Source of the DNA: an uncultured Clostridia bacterium
GTDB lineage: Bacteria > Bacillota > Clostridia > Christensenellales > UBA1242
Assembly: GCA_934747775.1 (NCBI GenBank)
Contig: CAKVHA010000005.1
Span: 1 to 64,000 of the forward strand
Length of the DNA stretch: 64,000 bases
Direction: 5' to 3'
The translations under genes and the position numbers were made by a program. The notes under the pieces were generated by a model, which searched no databases, was not told the DNA's origin, and worked only from the letters and a program-made list of their open reading frames with translations. How positions within the stretch are numbered: position 1 is the stretch's first letter; each line of letters begins with the position of its first letter. Shown piece by piece: positions 50,165 to 60,442 of this stretch.

Positions 50165-50953
50165 ATGAAAAAACGACCTAAAATAGCTTTGGTTTTGGGG
50201 GGCGGTGGCGCATTAGGTTTTGCGCACATTGGAGTCGTGGAACAGCTTCAAAAAAACCATATTCCAATAGATATGATTGTTGGCACAAGTATGGGTGCAA
50301 TTGTTGGTGGTGCGGTTGCAAGCGGAGTGAGTGTGAAAACCCTAAAAGAGTTTTCAAAAAGCCTAAAAACTCGTCACCTGTACGATGTTAACCTTAATTT
50401 TAAAGGTCTTTTTTCTGGTAGAGCCGCAGTTAGAACTTTAAAAAAAGTTATTCCAGACATAGATTGTAGCGAAACAAAAATTCCGTTTTACTGCAATGCT
50501 GTGGACTTGTATAGCTGTCAAGAAGTTGTTTTAAATAAAGGCTCGCTTATTAAAAACATTAGGGCATCAATGAGTTGTCCGGGAGTTTTCACGCCAGTAA
50601 AATACGGCAAAATGTTGTTGGTTGACGGTGGAGTGGTTAACAACCTTGCTCACGATATTGCCCGCAAAAATGGCGCGGATATAATAATTGCAGTAGACGT
50701 GGTTACAAAAACAAACTTGAGTACAAAAATTAAAGGTATTGTGGGCTATGTGGTTCAGTCGTGGCTAATATCGCAAAAAGAACTTCAAGCAAACAAACGC
50801 AAGTTTTATAATGTTATAATTCAGCCCGAACTTGGCGAAAACACTCAGTACAATTTTAATGGCGACATTACAGAAAAAATCATAGAGCTTGGTGCAAAAG
50901 CGTGCAAAGAAAAAATCCCTAAAATCAAGGAATTGATTTCTGATTTTAGATAA
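50165..50953 (+). CDS. ylbK: Patatin-like phospholipase (RssA/YlbK family)
   Basis: 262 residues. The oxyanion motif GGGGALGFAHIG is at about 12-23, the nucleophile GTSMGAIVGG at about 41-50, and the catalytic aspartate in VDGGVVNN near 157-164. Likely a serine lipid hydrolase on the cytoplasmic side; the physiological lipid is unknown. AAGGAGTAGATT precedes the ATG. Neighbour order ylbJ-ylbK-tmcAL is the conserved Firmicutes block. Confidence 0.93.
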   Translation: MKKRPKIALVLGGGGALGFAHIGVVEQLQKNHIPIDMIVGTSMGAIVGGAVASGVSVKTLKEFSKSLKTRHLYDVNLNFKGLFSGRAAVRTLKKVIPDIDCSETKIPFYCNAVDLYSCQEVVLNKGSLIKNIRASMSCPGVFTPVKYGKMLLVDGGVVNNLAHDIARKNGADIIIAVDVVTKTNLSTKIKGIVGYVVQSWLISQKELQANKRKFYNVIIQPELGENTQYNFNGDITEKIIELGAKACKEKIPKIKELISDFR

Positions 50954-50976
50954 AAAGTAGGCGTATATTGAAACAA

Positions 50977-51006
50977 AAAAAGTGCTTTAATTTAAGCACT
51001 TTTTTG
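50977..51006. terminator. Bidirectional terminator between ylbK and tmcAL
   Basis: AAAAGTGCTTTAA with TTAAGCACTTTTTT; A run on one side and T run on the other. Confidence 0.9.
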
Positions 51007-51039
51007 TTTTTTTATATTTAACTAATATGTTTTATTTAA

Positions 51040-52293
51040 TTAATATTTTATTGTTTTTGTTAAAAGGTCTGGTGCATATTTTGGCACAATTTTAGACTTT
51101 TTAAGAAGTAGGTTGTATACAGCATTTGCGCGGTCTTCAATGTCGGCAAGTTCTTTGTAGAATGCCGATGGATTTTTAACAACATTGCTGTTTCTAATAA
51201 TAAGGTCAGTGTTTGCACTAACTTCCGCAAGCAAATCTTGATTTTCGCCGTTAAAGCCAAGCACTTTAATATAAGGAAGTTTGTCTATTTTGTAAATCTT
51301 TTCAATTGAATCCTTATTAATATTTAATAGCAGCCTTAACACAATTCGTTTAAGACGAGTGTAGGTATAGCGTTTTGATTTAACTTCTAGCAAAACTTCG
51401 TTTAACACCTTTTTGTCTTTTACACAATCAATAAATCTGTTTTCTAGCCCCTCGCTAACATCATAAATATTTTTAATTTGTTCTGCGCTTGCGGTTTTTA
51501 AAACGAACATACATAGGTCGTTAAAAAGTTCGTGGTCGGGTAGACCAAAGTCGTCTACGCACGATTTTAGTAGTTTGTAACTCGATTTTGGCATTAAGCG
51601 TTTTACTCTGCGTGGTTTTCCGGTTTTTAGCAAACGCATTCTAATTGCTGTGGCAGAAGTGTCTTTTCCGTTTATGTCTTCGCTGTGATATTCGCTGCAT
51701 TCGCGTTGAACAAACACAGGTTCAATGCTGCTGCCAGTTTTTATAAGCGCTTTTAAGTACTCAATTGCTAAAATGTTGTTTGGTTTTTGCAGAGCATCAA
51801 TTGTATCGGTTATGTTGGAAAAATTAACTTTTTCTTCCTTAACTAATTGCTCAATTGTTTTTTGACGGCTTACAACAAGCGAGTAGCCTTCGTCCAAATA
51901 CGATTTTAATGTTTGTTTGTATTCTTCTGGTTCATTTGCTAAATAGCTTGCAATTTCCTTTAAAAGTTCAAAGTTTTTGCTTTCGCAACCAAAAGCCAAG
52001 TGTGTTACGTTTATAAACGAGTTTGCAATTTTAACACCAGCAGTTGCATAAATCTCGGCAGAAGAGCAGGCGTATGCGGTTGGCATTTGCACAACAATAT
52101 CCGCACCACCGCTAAGTGCCATACTAGCACGCACATATTTGTCTACAATGCTAGGCTCGCCACGTTGAGTAAAATTTCCACTTAAAATACATAATACAGC
52201 ATCACAGCCCGATAGTTCTTTTGCTTTTTGAATGTGATATAAATGTCCAAAATGGAAAGGGTTATATTCACAGATTATTGCACAAATTTTCAT
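51040..52293 (-). CDS. tmcAL: tRNA(Met) cytidine acetate ligase TmcAL
   Basis: 417 residues. CEYNPFHFGHLYHIQKAKE gives the HxGH nucleotidyltransferase motif, and SGNFTQRGEPSIVDKYVRASMAL and TSATAIRMRLL are further family segments. The enzyme activates acetate with ATP and acetylates C34 of elongator tRNA-Met (YlbM). AGGTG precedes the ATG. Convergent to ylbK. It fits next to pta/ackA, which handle acetyl groups, though synteny rather than pathway probably explains the position. Confidence 0.95.
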   Translation of the reverse strand: MKICAIICEYNPFHFGHLYHIQKAKELSGCDAVLCILSGNFTQRGEPSIVDKYVRASMALSGGADIVVQMPTAYACSSAEIYATAGVKIANSFINVTHLAFGCESKNFELLKEIASYLANEPEEYKQTLKSYLDEGYSLVVSRQKTIEQLVKEEKVNFSNITDTIDALQKPNNILAIEYLKALIKTGSSIEPVFVQRECSEYHSEDINGKDTSATAIRMRLLKTGKPRRVKRLMPKSSYKLLKSCVDDFGLPDHELFNDLCMFVLKTASAEQIKNIYDVSEGLENRFIDCVKDKKVLNEVLLEVKSKRYTYTRLKRIVLRLLLNINKDSIEKIYKIDKLPYIKVLGFNGENQDLLAEVSANTDLIIRNSNVVKNPSAFYKELADIEDRANAVYNLLLKKSKIVPKYAPDLLTKTIKY

Positions 52294-52420
52294 AATTACA
52301 CCTATTGTTTTCTTTACTTTTTATTTCAAATATTATATTATAAAATTGAATTTTGCATAACTATTATATAATAAAAATGATTGTGATGCAATCAAAATTT
52401 TATAAAATGGAGTTAAGTTG

Positions 52421-53392
52421 ATGAATTTTGAAAAAAATTGGATAAAAAAAGCCACTACACTTAACAAAACTATTGTTTTGCCCGAAGCGGAAATTAGCCC
52501 AAGAGTGCTAGAAGCAGGCTTAAAAGCTGCCAAAACTAAACTATGCAATGTTGTGTTTTTAACAACAAAACCTAATAGTTTAAAACAATATGACGGTTTA
52601 AATGGAATTAAAGTTGTGAATATTAAAAATCACGAATTAACACCAATCGTTATAAACGCGTATTTTTTAAAACGCCAACACAAAGGGATGACCCCCGAAC
52701 AAGCCAAAATTGATATGACTACCGACCCATATTTGTACGGCGCAATGATGGTTGACTTAGGCTTAGTTGACGGAATGGTGGGCGGAGCAGAAGCGCCAAG
52801 TGCAAAAATGTTTAGTTCCGCATTCAAAACTGTTAAGGCAAAAGACGGCAAAAAGGCAAGCAGCTTTTTTATTTTTGTTCCAACCAAAAAAGACCAAAAA
52901 CTTTATGTAATTGCCGACGGTGGAGTTATTTTAAATCCAACAGCCGACGAACTTGCCGACATTACTTGTGATACAGTAAATAGTTTTAAGACCCTTATTG
53001 GTGACAACCCAAAAGTTGCACTTTTAAGCTATTCCACAAAGGGCAGTGCAGGCGGCGAGAGTGCCGAAAAGGTTGTGGCAGCATACGAAATATTAAGGCA
53101 GAAAAAAGTCAAGTTTGTGTTTGACGGCGAACTTCAATTAGACGCCGCAATCGTGCCAGAAGTTGCAGCAAAAAAGTGTCCTAAGTCGCCTGTTAAGGGC
53201 GAAGCTAACGTGCTAATTTTTCCAGACCTTCAAAGTGGAAACATTGGCTACAAACTTATCCAACGTTTTGGCGGATACAAAGCAATAGGACCATTAATTC
53301 AAGGGCTTAATAAACCAATTAACGACCTTAGTCGTGGTGCAACTGTGGACGAAATAATTGTTGCAATTGCCATAACAATATTGCAAAATTAA
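52421..53392 (+). CDS. pta: Phosphate acetyltransferase
   Basis: 323 residues, matching the short Pta form. TIVLPEAEISPRVLEAGLKA begins the domain; DLGLVDGMVGGAEAPS, ALLSYSTKGSAGGE and NVLIFPDLQSGNIGYKLIQRFGG are core motifs. Converts acetyl-CoA and phosphate to acetyl phosphate. ATG 52421 has TGGAG ahead; a TTG directly upstream is not needed. ackA follows after 62 bp with its own promoter. Confidence 0.97.
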   Translation: MNFEKNWIKKATTLNKTIVLPEAEISPRVLEAGLKAAKTKLCNVVFLTTKPNSLKQYDGLNGIKVVNIKNHELTPIVINAYFLKRQHKGMTPEQAKIDMTTDPYLYGAMMVDLGLVDGMVGGAEAPSAKMFSSAFKTVKAKDGKKASSFFIFVPTKKDQKLYVIADGGVILNPTADELADITCDTVNSFKTLIGDNPKVALLSYSTKGSAGGESAEKVVAAYEILRQKKVKFVFDGELQLDAAIVPEVAAKKCPKSPVKGEANVLIFPDLQSGNIGYKLIQRFGGYKAIGPLIQGLNKPINDLSRGATVDEIIVAIAITILQN

Positions 53393-53421
53393 TTGCAATT
53401 TAGGGCGATTTAAAGTATAAT
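53393..53421 (+). promoter_or_regulatory. Separate promoter of ackA
   Basis: TTGCAA at 53393-53398, 17-bp spacer, TATAAT at 53416-53421, in the pta-ackA gap. Confidence 0.65.
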
Positions 53422-53454
53422 ATGGTTAATTTTATTATTAATTAAGGAGTTTAT

Positions 53455-54651
53455 ATGAAAATTTTAGTTTTAAACGCTGGTAGCAGCACGCTAAAGTTCC
53501 AACTTATTAATATGTCAAATAAAAAAGTTTTGGCAAAAGGTAATGTTGAAAGAATAGGCGAAGCTACTCCATTTTTAAAGTACAAAGCTAATGGAAAAGA
53601 GTATTCTTGGAATGGTGATATTCCTAATCACACTGTTGCAATGAAAATGGTGTTAGACAAACTTACAGATAAAGAAGTTGGCGTTGTAACAAATCTTAGT
53701 GAAATAGACGGGTTTGGTCACCGCGTTGTTAATGTTGGCGACAAGTATTTTGACCCTTGCCTAATCACCCCAGAAGTTTTGCAATATTTTAAGGATCATT
53801 CCGATTTTTCACCACTTCACGTTCCAGCATCAATTTGTGGAATTGAAGGCGCTATGAATGCTAGCCCAAGCACACCTAATGTTGCTGTGTTTGACGTTGG
53901 CTTCCACAAAACAATGCCTAAATACGCATATATGTATGCAATTCCTAAAAAATACTACGAAAAATATCAAATTCGTAGATATGGCGGTCACGGAACTAGC
54001 CACTATTATGTTGCAAACGAATGCGCTAAAATGCTAGGCGTAAACATTAAAAATACAAAAATTATTACTTGTCACCTAGGCGGTGGCGCAAGCATTACAG
54101 CTGTTAAAGGCGGCAAATGTATTGATACATCTATGGGCTTTACACCACTTGAAGGTGTTATTATGAACACTCGTAGTGGCGACTTAGACCCAGCAGTTGT
54201 AGAGTATCTATGTAATAAAGAAGGCAAAACACCAAGTGAAATTATTAAAATGCTTAACAAAGAAAGTGGCTTACTTGGTCTAACAAACGGCAGAATGGCA
54301 GATATGCGTGACATTACTGCAAACTTAGACGACGAAGAAATTAAGCTAGCATTTGAAACATATTGCTACCGCATTAAAAAATACATTGGCGCTTATGCTG
54401 CAGCATTAGACGGTGTAGATGCAATTGTATTTACAGCTGGTTGTGGCGAACACACTCCAGAACTAAGAGAACTTGTTTGTTCGGGTTTAAACTACTTGGG
54501 TGTTAAGGTTGATAAAAAACGCAACTGGAATATTCCTAGGGGAGAAGCTAGTGAGATTAGTGCAAAAAGCAGCAAGGTTAAAGTTTTTGTAATTCCTACA
54601 GATGAAGAAATGGTTATTGCAAAAGAAACACAAAAATTGTTGAAAAAATAA
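53455..54651 (+). CDS. ackA: Acetate kinase
   Basis: 398 residues, full length. MKILVLNAGSSTLKFQL is the family start; DVGFHKTMP, RRYGGHGTSHYYVANECAK, HLGGGASITAVKGGK, MNTRSGDLDP and FTAGCGEHTPELRE follow. Makes ATP and acetate from acetyl phosphate, completing the acetate branch with Pta. TAAGGAG precedes the ATG. Confidence 0.98.
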   Translation: MKILVLNAGSSTLKFQLINMSNKKVLAKGNVERIGEATPFLKYKANGKEYSWNGDIPNHTVAMKMVLDKLTDKEVGVVTNLSEIDGFGHRVVNVGDKYFDPCLITPEVLQYFKDHSDFSPLHVPASICGIEGAMNASPSTPNVAVFDVGFHKTMPKYAYMYAIPKKYYEKYQIRRYGGHGTSHYYVANECAKMLGVNIKNTKIITCHLGGGASITAVKGGKCIDTSMGFTPLEGVIMNTRSGDLDPAVVEYLCNKEGKTPSEIIKMLNKESGLLGLTNGRMADMRDITANLDDEEIKLAFETYCYRIKKYIGAYAAALDGVDAIVFTAGCGEHTPELRELVCSGLNYLGVKVDKKRNWNIPRGEASEISAKSSKVKVFVIPTDEEMVIAKETQKLLKK

Positions 54652-54660
54652 AAATAGTGA

Positions 54661-54689
54661 TTGACAAACACTAAATATTACTATATAAT
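54661..54689 (+). promoter_or_regulatory. Promoter of rpmF
   Basis: Consensus TTGACA at 54661-54666, 17-bp spacer, TATAAT at 54684-54689. Confidence 0.85.
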
Positions 54690-54725
54690 TGTAAAGCAAA
54701 AATAAAATTAGGAGGTGCGTAAACG

Positions 54726-54929
54726 ATGATAGCACCAAAGGGCAAAATTTCAAAAGCAAGAAGAAATTCAAGAAAAGCAAACTGGAAGATTTCTACACCT
54801 TCTATTTCTGAATGTCCTCATTGCCACGAGCTTAAAGCAAACCACAGAGTTTGTAAAAACTGTGGTTACTATGATGGCGAACAAAAAGTTGTTGTTGAAA
54901 AAGACAAAGCTAAAAACGAAACCAAATAG
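54726..54929 (+). CDS. rpmF: 50S ribosomal protein L32
   Basis: 67 residues. PKGKISKARRNSRKANWKIS is the L32 start and CPHCHELKANHRVCKNCGYY is the zinc finger form with four cysteines. AGGAGGTGCG lies ahead of the ATG. The DUF177 (yceD) gene that normally precedes rpmF is absent; instead a strong promoter stands directly after ackA. Confidence 0.95.
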   Translation: MIAPKGKISKARRNSRKANWKISTPSISECPHCHELKANHRVCKNCGYYDGEQKVVVEKDKAKNETK

Positions 54930-54949
54930 TAATAAAGGTTTTTTAAATA

Positions 54950-54983
54950 AAATCCGCTTAAATTTTTATGGCGGATTTTTTTA
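54950..54983 (+). terminator. Terminator after rpmF
   Basis: AAATCCGC, loop, GCGGATTT then TTTTATT. Confidence 0.88.
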
Positions 54984-55080
54984 TTGTATTTGTTTTGTGT
55001 TTTTAAGGTTTTATGATAGTATATAATTAAATAATGTGTGCTAAATGCACATAAATTAGACAATTTTTAAGGATGAAAAA

Positions 55081-56106
55081 ATGTATAAATTAATTTTAGA
55101 TTGTATGGGTGGCGACCATTCACCTTTTGCTCAGGTTGAAGGTGCAGTTGTTGCTGTTAATAACGATAAAAACTTGCATATTGTTTTGGTGGGCGATAAG
55201 GAACAAATTATGCAGGCGTTGGCTGATAAAAAATATCACGCGGAACAAATTTCTATTATGCACGCTAGTGAGATTATTTCAAACGACGATGTTCCTACGG
55301 TTGCAATAAAACAAAAAACCGATAGTTCGCTTGTTGTGGCACTAAATGAACTTAGAACCAACGACGAGATTGTGGGCATTGTTAGTACAGGTTCAACTGG
55401 TGCAGTGCTTACTGGCGGATTTTTAAAAATTGGCAGATTAAAGGGTGTTAGCCGTCCTGCGCTTTGCCCAATTTTGCCTACAATTAAAGGCGGAATTGTT
55501 GCGCTTTGCGATAGCGGAGCAAATGTGGATTGCAAACCTATTAACTTGGTACATTTCGCTGTTATGGCAAGTGCATATATGCAAAAAGTGTATGGGGTAG
55601 AAAATCCACGCGTTGGGTTACTTAGTGTTGGAGTGGAAGACCATAAAGGCAACGAACTTACAAAACAAGTTTTTCAAATGTTGAAGGAGCAAAAAGACAT
55701 TAATTTTGTTGGCAATATGGAAGCGCGCGATATGTTAAGTGGCGATTATGACGTTATTGTTGCCGACGGCTTTAATGGAAACATTGCTCTAAAGAGTGCA
55801 GAAGGCGCTATTATGAGCGTGCTTAAATTATTAAAACAGGGTATTAAAAGTTCGTTTTTTAGCAAAATTGGCTATTTGTTTATGAAAAAAACATTTAAAA
55901 ACTTAAAATCTACAATGGATTACAACAACAATGGAGGAGCAGTACTTTTAGGTTGTAAAAAGATTGTTGTTAAGGGGCACGGCGCAAGCAAGCCTACTAG
56001 TGTGCGCATTTGTATTGAACAAGCAGTTAGAATGTACAAATCCGATTTGTGCAGTTGCATAGAAACCGAAATTGGAAATGTAAAAGTGGACGAAAACAAT
56101 GATTAA
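55081..56106 (+). CDS. plsX: Phosphate acyltransferase PlsX
   Basis: 341 residues. LDCMGGDHSPFAQVEGAV, GSTGAVLTGGFLKIGRLKGVSRPAL, DSGANVDCKP and DGFNGNIALKSAEG are PlsX signatures. It makes acyl phosphate from acyl-ACP for the first acylation of glycerol 3-phosphate. AAGGATG precedes the ATG. acpP, often found between plsX and rnc, is missing, and the gene overlaps rnc by 8 bp. Confidence 0.97.
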   Translation: MYKLILDCMGGDHSPFAQVEGAVVAVNNDKNLHIVLVGDKEQIMQALADKKYHAEQISIMHASEIISNDDVPTVAIKQKTDSSLVVALNELRTNDEIVGIVSTGSTGAVLTGGFLKIGRLKGVSRPALCPILPTIKGGIVALCDSGANVDCKPINLVHFAVMASAYMQKVYGVENPRVGLLSVGVEDHKGNELTKQVFQMLKEQKDINFVGNMEARDMLSGDYDVIVADGFNGNIALKSAEGAIMSVLKLLKQGIKSSFFSKIGYLFMKKTFKNLKSTMDYNNNGGAVLLGCKKIVVKGHGASKPTSVRICIEQAVRMYKSDLCSCIETEIGNVKVDENND

Positions 56107-56761
56107 TCTTGGTTATGAATTTAAGGATAAGTCACTACTTGATGCCGCACTAACTCACCTTAGTTATGCCAACGAAACAGACACGGAAAGCTATGAAAGG
56201 CTAGAGTTTTTGGGTGATAGCGTTTTGCAAATAGTAGTAAGTGAGTACTTATACAATAATTTTAAAGACAAGTCTAGTGGCGAACTTAGCAAATTTAGGT
56301 CGCATCTTGTTTCCACAAAAAACTTGTGTGCAATATCTAAAAAATTAAAACTAGATACCGCTTGTAAATTTGGCAGGGCGGTTAAAAGCGTTAGCGATGG
56401 CGTAGAAGCCGATTTGTTTGAAAGTGTGCTAGGTGCTATTTATCTTGACGGCGGAATTGTTCCCGCTAAGGCGTTTGTTGATAATAATGTTATTATTTCA
56501 TTTGAAAATGTTGTAAAAGTTATTGAAAATGACTACGATTACAAAACCGCATTACAAGAAAAATTGCAAGCACTTGCAGACAAACCAAGTATAGAGTATA
56601 GGTTAATTAGTTCGGAACAAAAAAACAACGAAACTCATTTTACAATTACTCTTTTTATAAATGGCAAGGAAGTTAGCACTTGCACCGATTTTTCTAAAAG
56701 AATGTGTGAAAAAAAACTTTCGAAATATGCTATAGACAACTTTAATACCCTTAAAATTTAA
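56099..56761 (+). CDS. rnc: Ribonuclease III
   Basis: 220 residues. The catalytic helix is ERLEFLGDSVLQIVVSEYL, with a second acidic site DLFESVLGAIYLDGG; a double-stranded RNA-binding domain follows from about 150 (YKTALQEKLQALADKPSIEYRLIS). It processes rRNA precursors and structured RNAs. The ATG overlaps plsX by 8 bp. Ends at a strong terminator. Confidence 0.96.
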   Translation: MINLGYEFKDKSLLDAALTHLSYANETDTESYERLEFLGDSVLQIVVSEYLYNNFKDKSSGELSKFRSHLVSTKNLCAISKKLKLDTACKFGRAVKSVSDGVEADLFESVLGAIYLDGGIVPAKAFVDNNVIISFENVVKVIENDYDYKTALQEKLQALADKPSIEYRLISSEQKNNETHFTITLFINGKEVSTCTDFSKRMCEKKLSKYAIDNFNTLKI

Positions 56762-56770
56762 AGTAACTTT

Positions 56771-56800
56771 AACCCTATTAAAATAGGGTTTTTTATTTTT
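56771..56800 (+). terminator. Terminator after rnc
   Basis: AACCCTATT, AA, AATAGGGTT then TTTTATTTTTTTG. Confidence 0.88.
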
Positions 56801-56866
56801 TTGTTTGTTAATTTTTTTATAATATGATATACTTAGTTTGAAAAAATATTTTAAGGATTATTTACT

Positions 56867-59800
56867 ATGAATTTTAAGCAATTAGAGATGGTTGGATTTA
56901 AATCTTTTGCCGACCCAATTAAGCTAACTTTTAGCGACGGAATTACAGCAATTGTAGGCCCAAATGGCTGCGGCAAAAGTAATGTTGCCGATGCTATTCG
57001 TTGGGTTTTGGGTGAACAGAGCAGCAAAATGTTGCGTGGCAGCGTTATGCAAGACGTTATTTTTAAAGGAACAGAAAAACGTAAAAGCCTAAGCTTTTGC
57101 GAAGTTTCTTTGTGCTTTGACAACACAAACCGCATTTTTAAAGTAGATTACGATGAAATTGTTATCACTCGTAAACTTTATCGTAGTGGCGACAGTGAAT
57201 ATCTTATAAACCGCACACCTTGTAGATTAAAGGATATTATTGACTTGCTGCACGATAGCGGAATTGGCAAAAGTGGTTATTCTATAATTGGGCAAGGTAA
57301 AGTAGAAGAGATTATAAATTCAAAACCAGAAGATAGGCGTGCCATCTTTGAAGAAGCAGCGGGGATTTCTAAGTTTAAATTTAAAAAGGTTGAAGCCGAA
57401 AGAAAACTAGCTCGTACACAAGAAAACCTTACAAGAATAAACGACATTATCCAAGAAATAGACAAACAACTTGCACCGCTTAAAAGGCAATCGGAAACGG
57501 CAAAAATATATTTGGATCTAAAAGAAAAACTTAAAGTTTTGGAAATTAATGCCTACATATATCAATACGATTTCGCTAGCGAAAATAAGGCGGCAATTCA
57601 GCAAAAAATAGACGCAATTGTGGAAGAAATGAATTTGCGTCAAACCGACCTAGACGCTACAATAAACGACTACAACGAAACCTTTGATGAGATTAATGGC
57701 TTAGACGAAAACATTGCAAAAACTCGCGATAAAATTCTAGAACTAACTGTTGGACTAGAAAAACAGACGGGTGAAACCAATTTGATTTTAGAGCGTGCTA
57801 AAAATATAGAAGCCGAAGTAGATAGGCTTAACGATGAGCTTACAAAACGCGAATCCAAAAAACAAGAACTAACTGAAGCACTTTACAACAACCGTGTATC
57901 CACAGACAACAAAAAAGAAAGACTATACACCCTAAAACATAACGCTAGTGACCTAGAAGATAAGTATAGCAGTGTGTTTAGCGAATTGGAAAGTGGTGAA
58001 ATGGCAACCAAAGAAGCGCAAAAACGCTTGTTTGCATCTATTGATAAAATTGGCGATGTTAAGGCGCAAATTTCAGCTTTGCAAGTAGAAAAAACAACAT
58101 ACTTGAAAGAAATTGACGAACTTAACGATAGTATTAACGAAGCAAAAATTTTGCAAGCATCAAAAGTAAAAGAATACGACGAACACGAAAAGCAAATGAA
58201 TAGTTTATACAACGAAAAGGGCAGTATTAAACTAGACCTAGATAATTTGATAGATCGCCAAACAGCAAAATTTAACGAAATTAAATTTACAGAAAATCAA
58301 ATTAATGAGCTTACATCCAACATTTTAAGCCTTACAAACCGCAAAAAACTTTTGCTTGATATGCAAAGGGAATACGAAGGTTTTAATGGTAGTGTTAAAA
58401 GATTATTGACCGATGCCGAGCAAAATAGAGATTTAAAAAACAAAATTGTGGGCGTGCTTGCAAATCTTATAAAAGTTCCGCAAACCTATCAAACAGCCAT
58501 TGAAATGGCGCTTGGCAATGCGGTTCAAAACATTGTAACTCGCACCGACGAAGAAGCAAAACAACTTATTGCGTACTTAAAGCAAATGGAGTATGGCAGA
58601 GTTACGTTTTTGCCTATAAACTCAGTAAAACCGCGCTATTTTGACCGCAACTTCACAAGATATTTAAGCAGTAATGGCTGTTTTGGTCTTGCAAGCGACC
58701 TAATTGAGTACGATAAAAATATCTCAAACATTATTTCAAGTTTGCTAGGCACAACTGCGGTTGTAAACAACATAAACAACGCTGTAAGCCTTGCAAAACA
58801 AACGGGATACGCATTTAGAATTGTAACACTTGAGGGCGAAATTATAAGCCCACAAGGAAGTATTACTGGCGGCAGCAAAAAGTCGCAATTTACTACACTT
58901 TTGGCTCGTGATAACAACATAAAACTTGCCGAAGAGCAGATTTTAAAATTACAATCCGAAAAACAAACAAAACTAAATCAGTACAATGCTTTTAATGAAG
59001 AACATAAAGAAATATCAAACAAAATTAATGACCTTACAACAAGGTTGCGTGAAACAGAAATAAATTATGCGGCTATTAGTGAAGTTGTTAAAAACGAAAG
59101 CGCTGCAGCTGCAGAAATTGAAGGACGAGTTAATAAGTTTGCCAGCGATTTGGCTAAGGCAAAACAAATGGTTGTTTCAATTGACGGAGAACTAAATAAG
59201 CTTTCTGCTGATCCAGATAACATCAACTTTAGCGAAGTTGTAAGCAGTGATAATAGTCAGTTTGACGACCTTAAAAACAAAAAAGAGAAATTTGCAACCG
59301 AACTTACTTCAATTAAGGTTGAAATTGCAAGTATTGAAAGCGAACTTGTGTCGTTATCGCAAGAAAAAGAAAGATTGGATGCCGAACTTGTGGCTGTAAA
59401 TAATGAAATATCTACTATTGCCCCTGCATTAGAGAAAAACAAACAACAATTGTCCATAATGAAAATTAGCATAAACCATTCGCAAGCTAGCATTCAAACA
59501 AACGAAATTAGTGAAGAACTAACCAAAGAAAAACAAGCGCTTGAAACCTTAAACACAAGCAAAACCGAGTTGCAATCTAAATTGCGCTTGCTAGAAGAGC
59601 AACGTATGAATTTATCGGCAGAAGTTAATAGATTGCAAGATAAAAAGTATCAACAAGACCTAAATCTTACAAAAGTAGACACCGATATTGAAACAATGCA
59701 AGAACGCGTTTGGACAGAGTATGAAGTAACATATGCTACTGCCGTAGACTACAAACAAGAAATGTTTAACATTAAAGAAGCATTGCCAGAAATTAGTAGA

Positions 59801-60442
59801 TTAAAGAAAGAAATTAACAAATTAGGTCACGTAAATGTAAACGCAATAGAAGACTACAAACTTTTGTTGGAACGCCACGGCAGTATGTACGACCAAGCAC
59901 AAGACTTAATTAAAGCCGAAGATGATCTAAAGCAGATTATTAAAGAATTGTCTGCCGAAATGAAAGAGCGTTTTGAAACCGAGTTTACTAAGATTAATGA
60001 TAACTTTGGACGAGTATTCCAAACATTGTTTGGTGGCGGAAAAGCGCGCCTAGAACTAGTAGAAAGCAACGACGTTTTGGAAGCGGGCGTAGATATTATT
60101 GCTGAGCCACCAGGAAAAAAACTAAGCAACATTACATTGCTTAGCGGTGGTGAAAAAGCGCTTACAGCTATTGCAATTTTGTTTGCAATTTTGCAATTAA
60201 AACCAATGCCTTTCTGTTTGCTAGACGAAATTGAAGCGGCTTTGGACGAAGCAAACGTAGAAAGATTTGCAAAATACTTAAAAAATTACTCAAATGAAAC
60301 ACAATTTATTGTTATCACCCACAAAAAACCTACTATGGAACACGCCGATGTGTTGTATGGTGTTACCATGGAAGAAAAAGGTGTAAGTAAAATTGTGTCG
60401 GTTAAACTTAGCGAAGCAATTAAAAATGTGGAGAGTAGATAA
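56867..60442 (+). CDS. smc: Chromosome segregation protein SMC
   Basis: 1,191 residues, full length. Walker A is GPNGCGKSN at about 32-40; coiled coils run from about 170-490 and 660-1020; the hinge at about 500-650 contains RGxx-like GALGN and ITPQGSxTGG segments (MALGNAVQNI; EIISPQGSITGGS). Signature LSGGEKALTA begins at 1092, and Walker B is LLDEIEAALD at 1118-1127. It forms condensin with ScpA and ScpB. Its last base overlaps the start of ftsY (TAATG). Confidence 0.98.
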   Translation: MNFKQLEMVGFKSFADPIKLTFSDGITAIVGPNGCGKSNVADAIRWVLGEQSSKMLRGSVMQDVIFKGTEKRKSLSFCEVSLCFDNTNRIFKVDYDEIVITRKLYRSGDSEYLINRTPCRLKDIIDLLHDSGIGKSGYSIIGQGKVEEIINSKPEDRRAIFEEAAGISKFKFKKVEAERKLARTQENLTRINDIIQEIDKQLAPLKRQSETAKIYLDLKEKLKVLEINAYIYQYDFASENKAAIQQKIDAIVEEMNLRQTDLDATINDYNETFDEINGLDENIAKTRDKILELTVGLEKQTGETNLILERAKNIEAEVDRLNDELTKRESKKQELTEALYNNRVSTDNKKERLYTLKHNASDLEDKYSSVFSELESGEMATKEAQKRLFASIDKIGDVKAQISALQVEKTTYLKEIDELNDSINEAKILQASKVKEYDEHEKQMNSLYNEKGSIKLDLDNLIDRQTAKFNEIKFTENQINELTSNILSLTNRKKLLLDMQREYEGFNGSVKRLLTDAEQNRDLKNKIVGVLANLIKVPQTYQTAIEMALGNAVQNIVTRTDEEAKQLIAYLKQMEYGRVTFLPINSVKPRYFDRNFTRYLSSNGCFGLASDLIEYDKNISNIISSLLGTTAVVNNINNAVSLAKQTGYAFRIVTLEGEIISPQGSITGGSKKSQFTTLLARDNNIKLAEEQILKLQSEKQTKLNQYNAFNEEHKEISNKINDLTTRLRETEINYAAISEVVKNESAAAAEIEGRVNKFASDLAKAKQMVVSIDGELNKLSADPDNINFSEVVSSDNSQFDDLKNKKEKFATELTSIKVEIASIESELVSLSQEKERLDAELVAVNNEISTIAPALEKNKQQLSIMKISINHSQASIQTNEISEELTKEKQALETLNTSKTELQSKLRLLEEQRMNLSAEVNRLQDKKYQQDLNLTKVDTDIETMQERVWTEYEVTYATAVDYKQEMFNIKEALPEISRLKKEINKLGHVNVNAIEDYKLLLERHGSMYDQAQDLIKAEDDLKQIIKELSAEMKERFETEFTKINDNFGRVFQTLFGGGKARLELVESNDVLEAGVDIIAEPPGKKLSNITLLSGGEKALTAIAILFAILQLKPMPFCLLDEIEAALDEANVERFAKYLKNYSNETQFIVITHKKPTMEHADVLYGVTMEEKGVSKIVSVKLSEAIKNVESR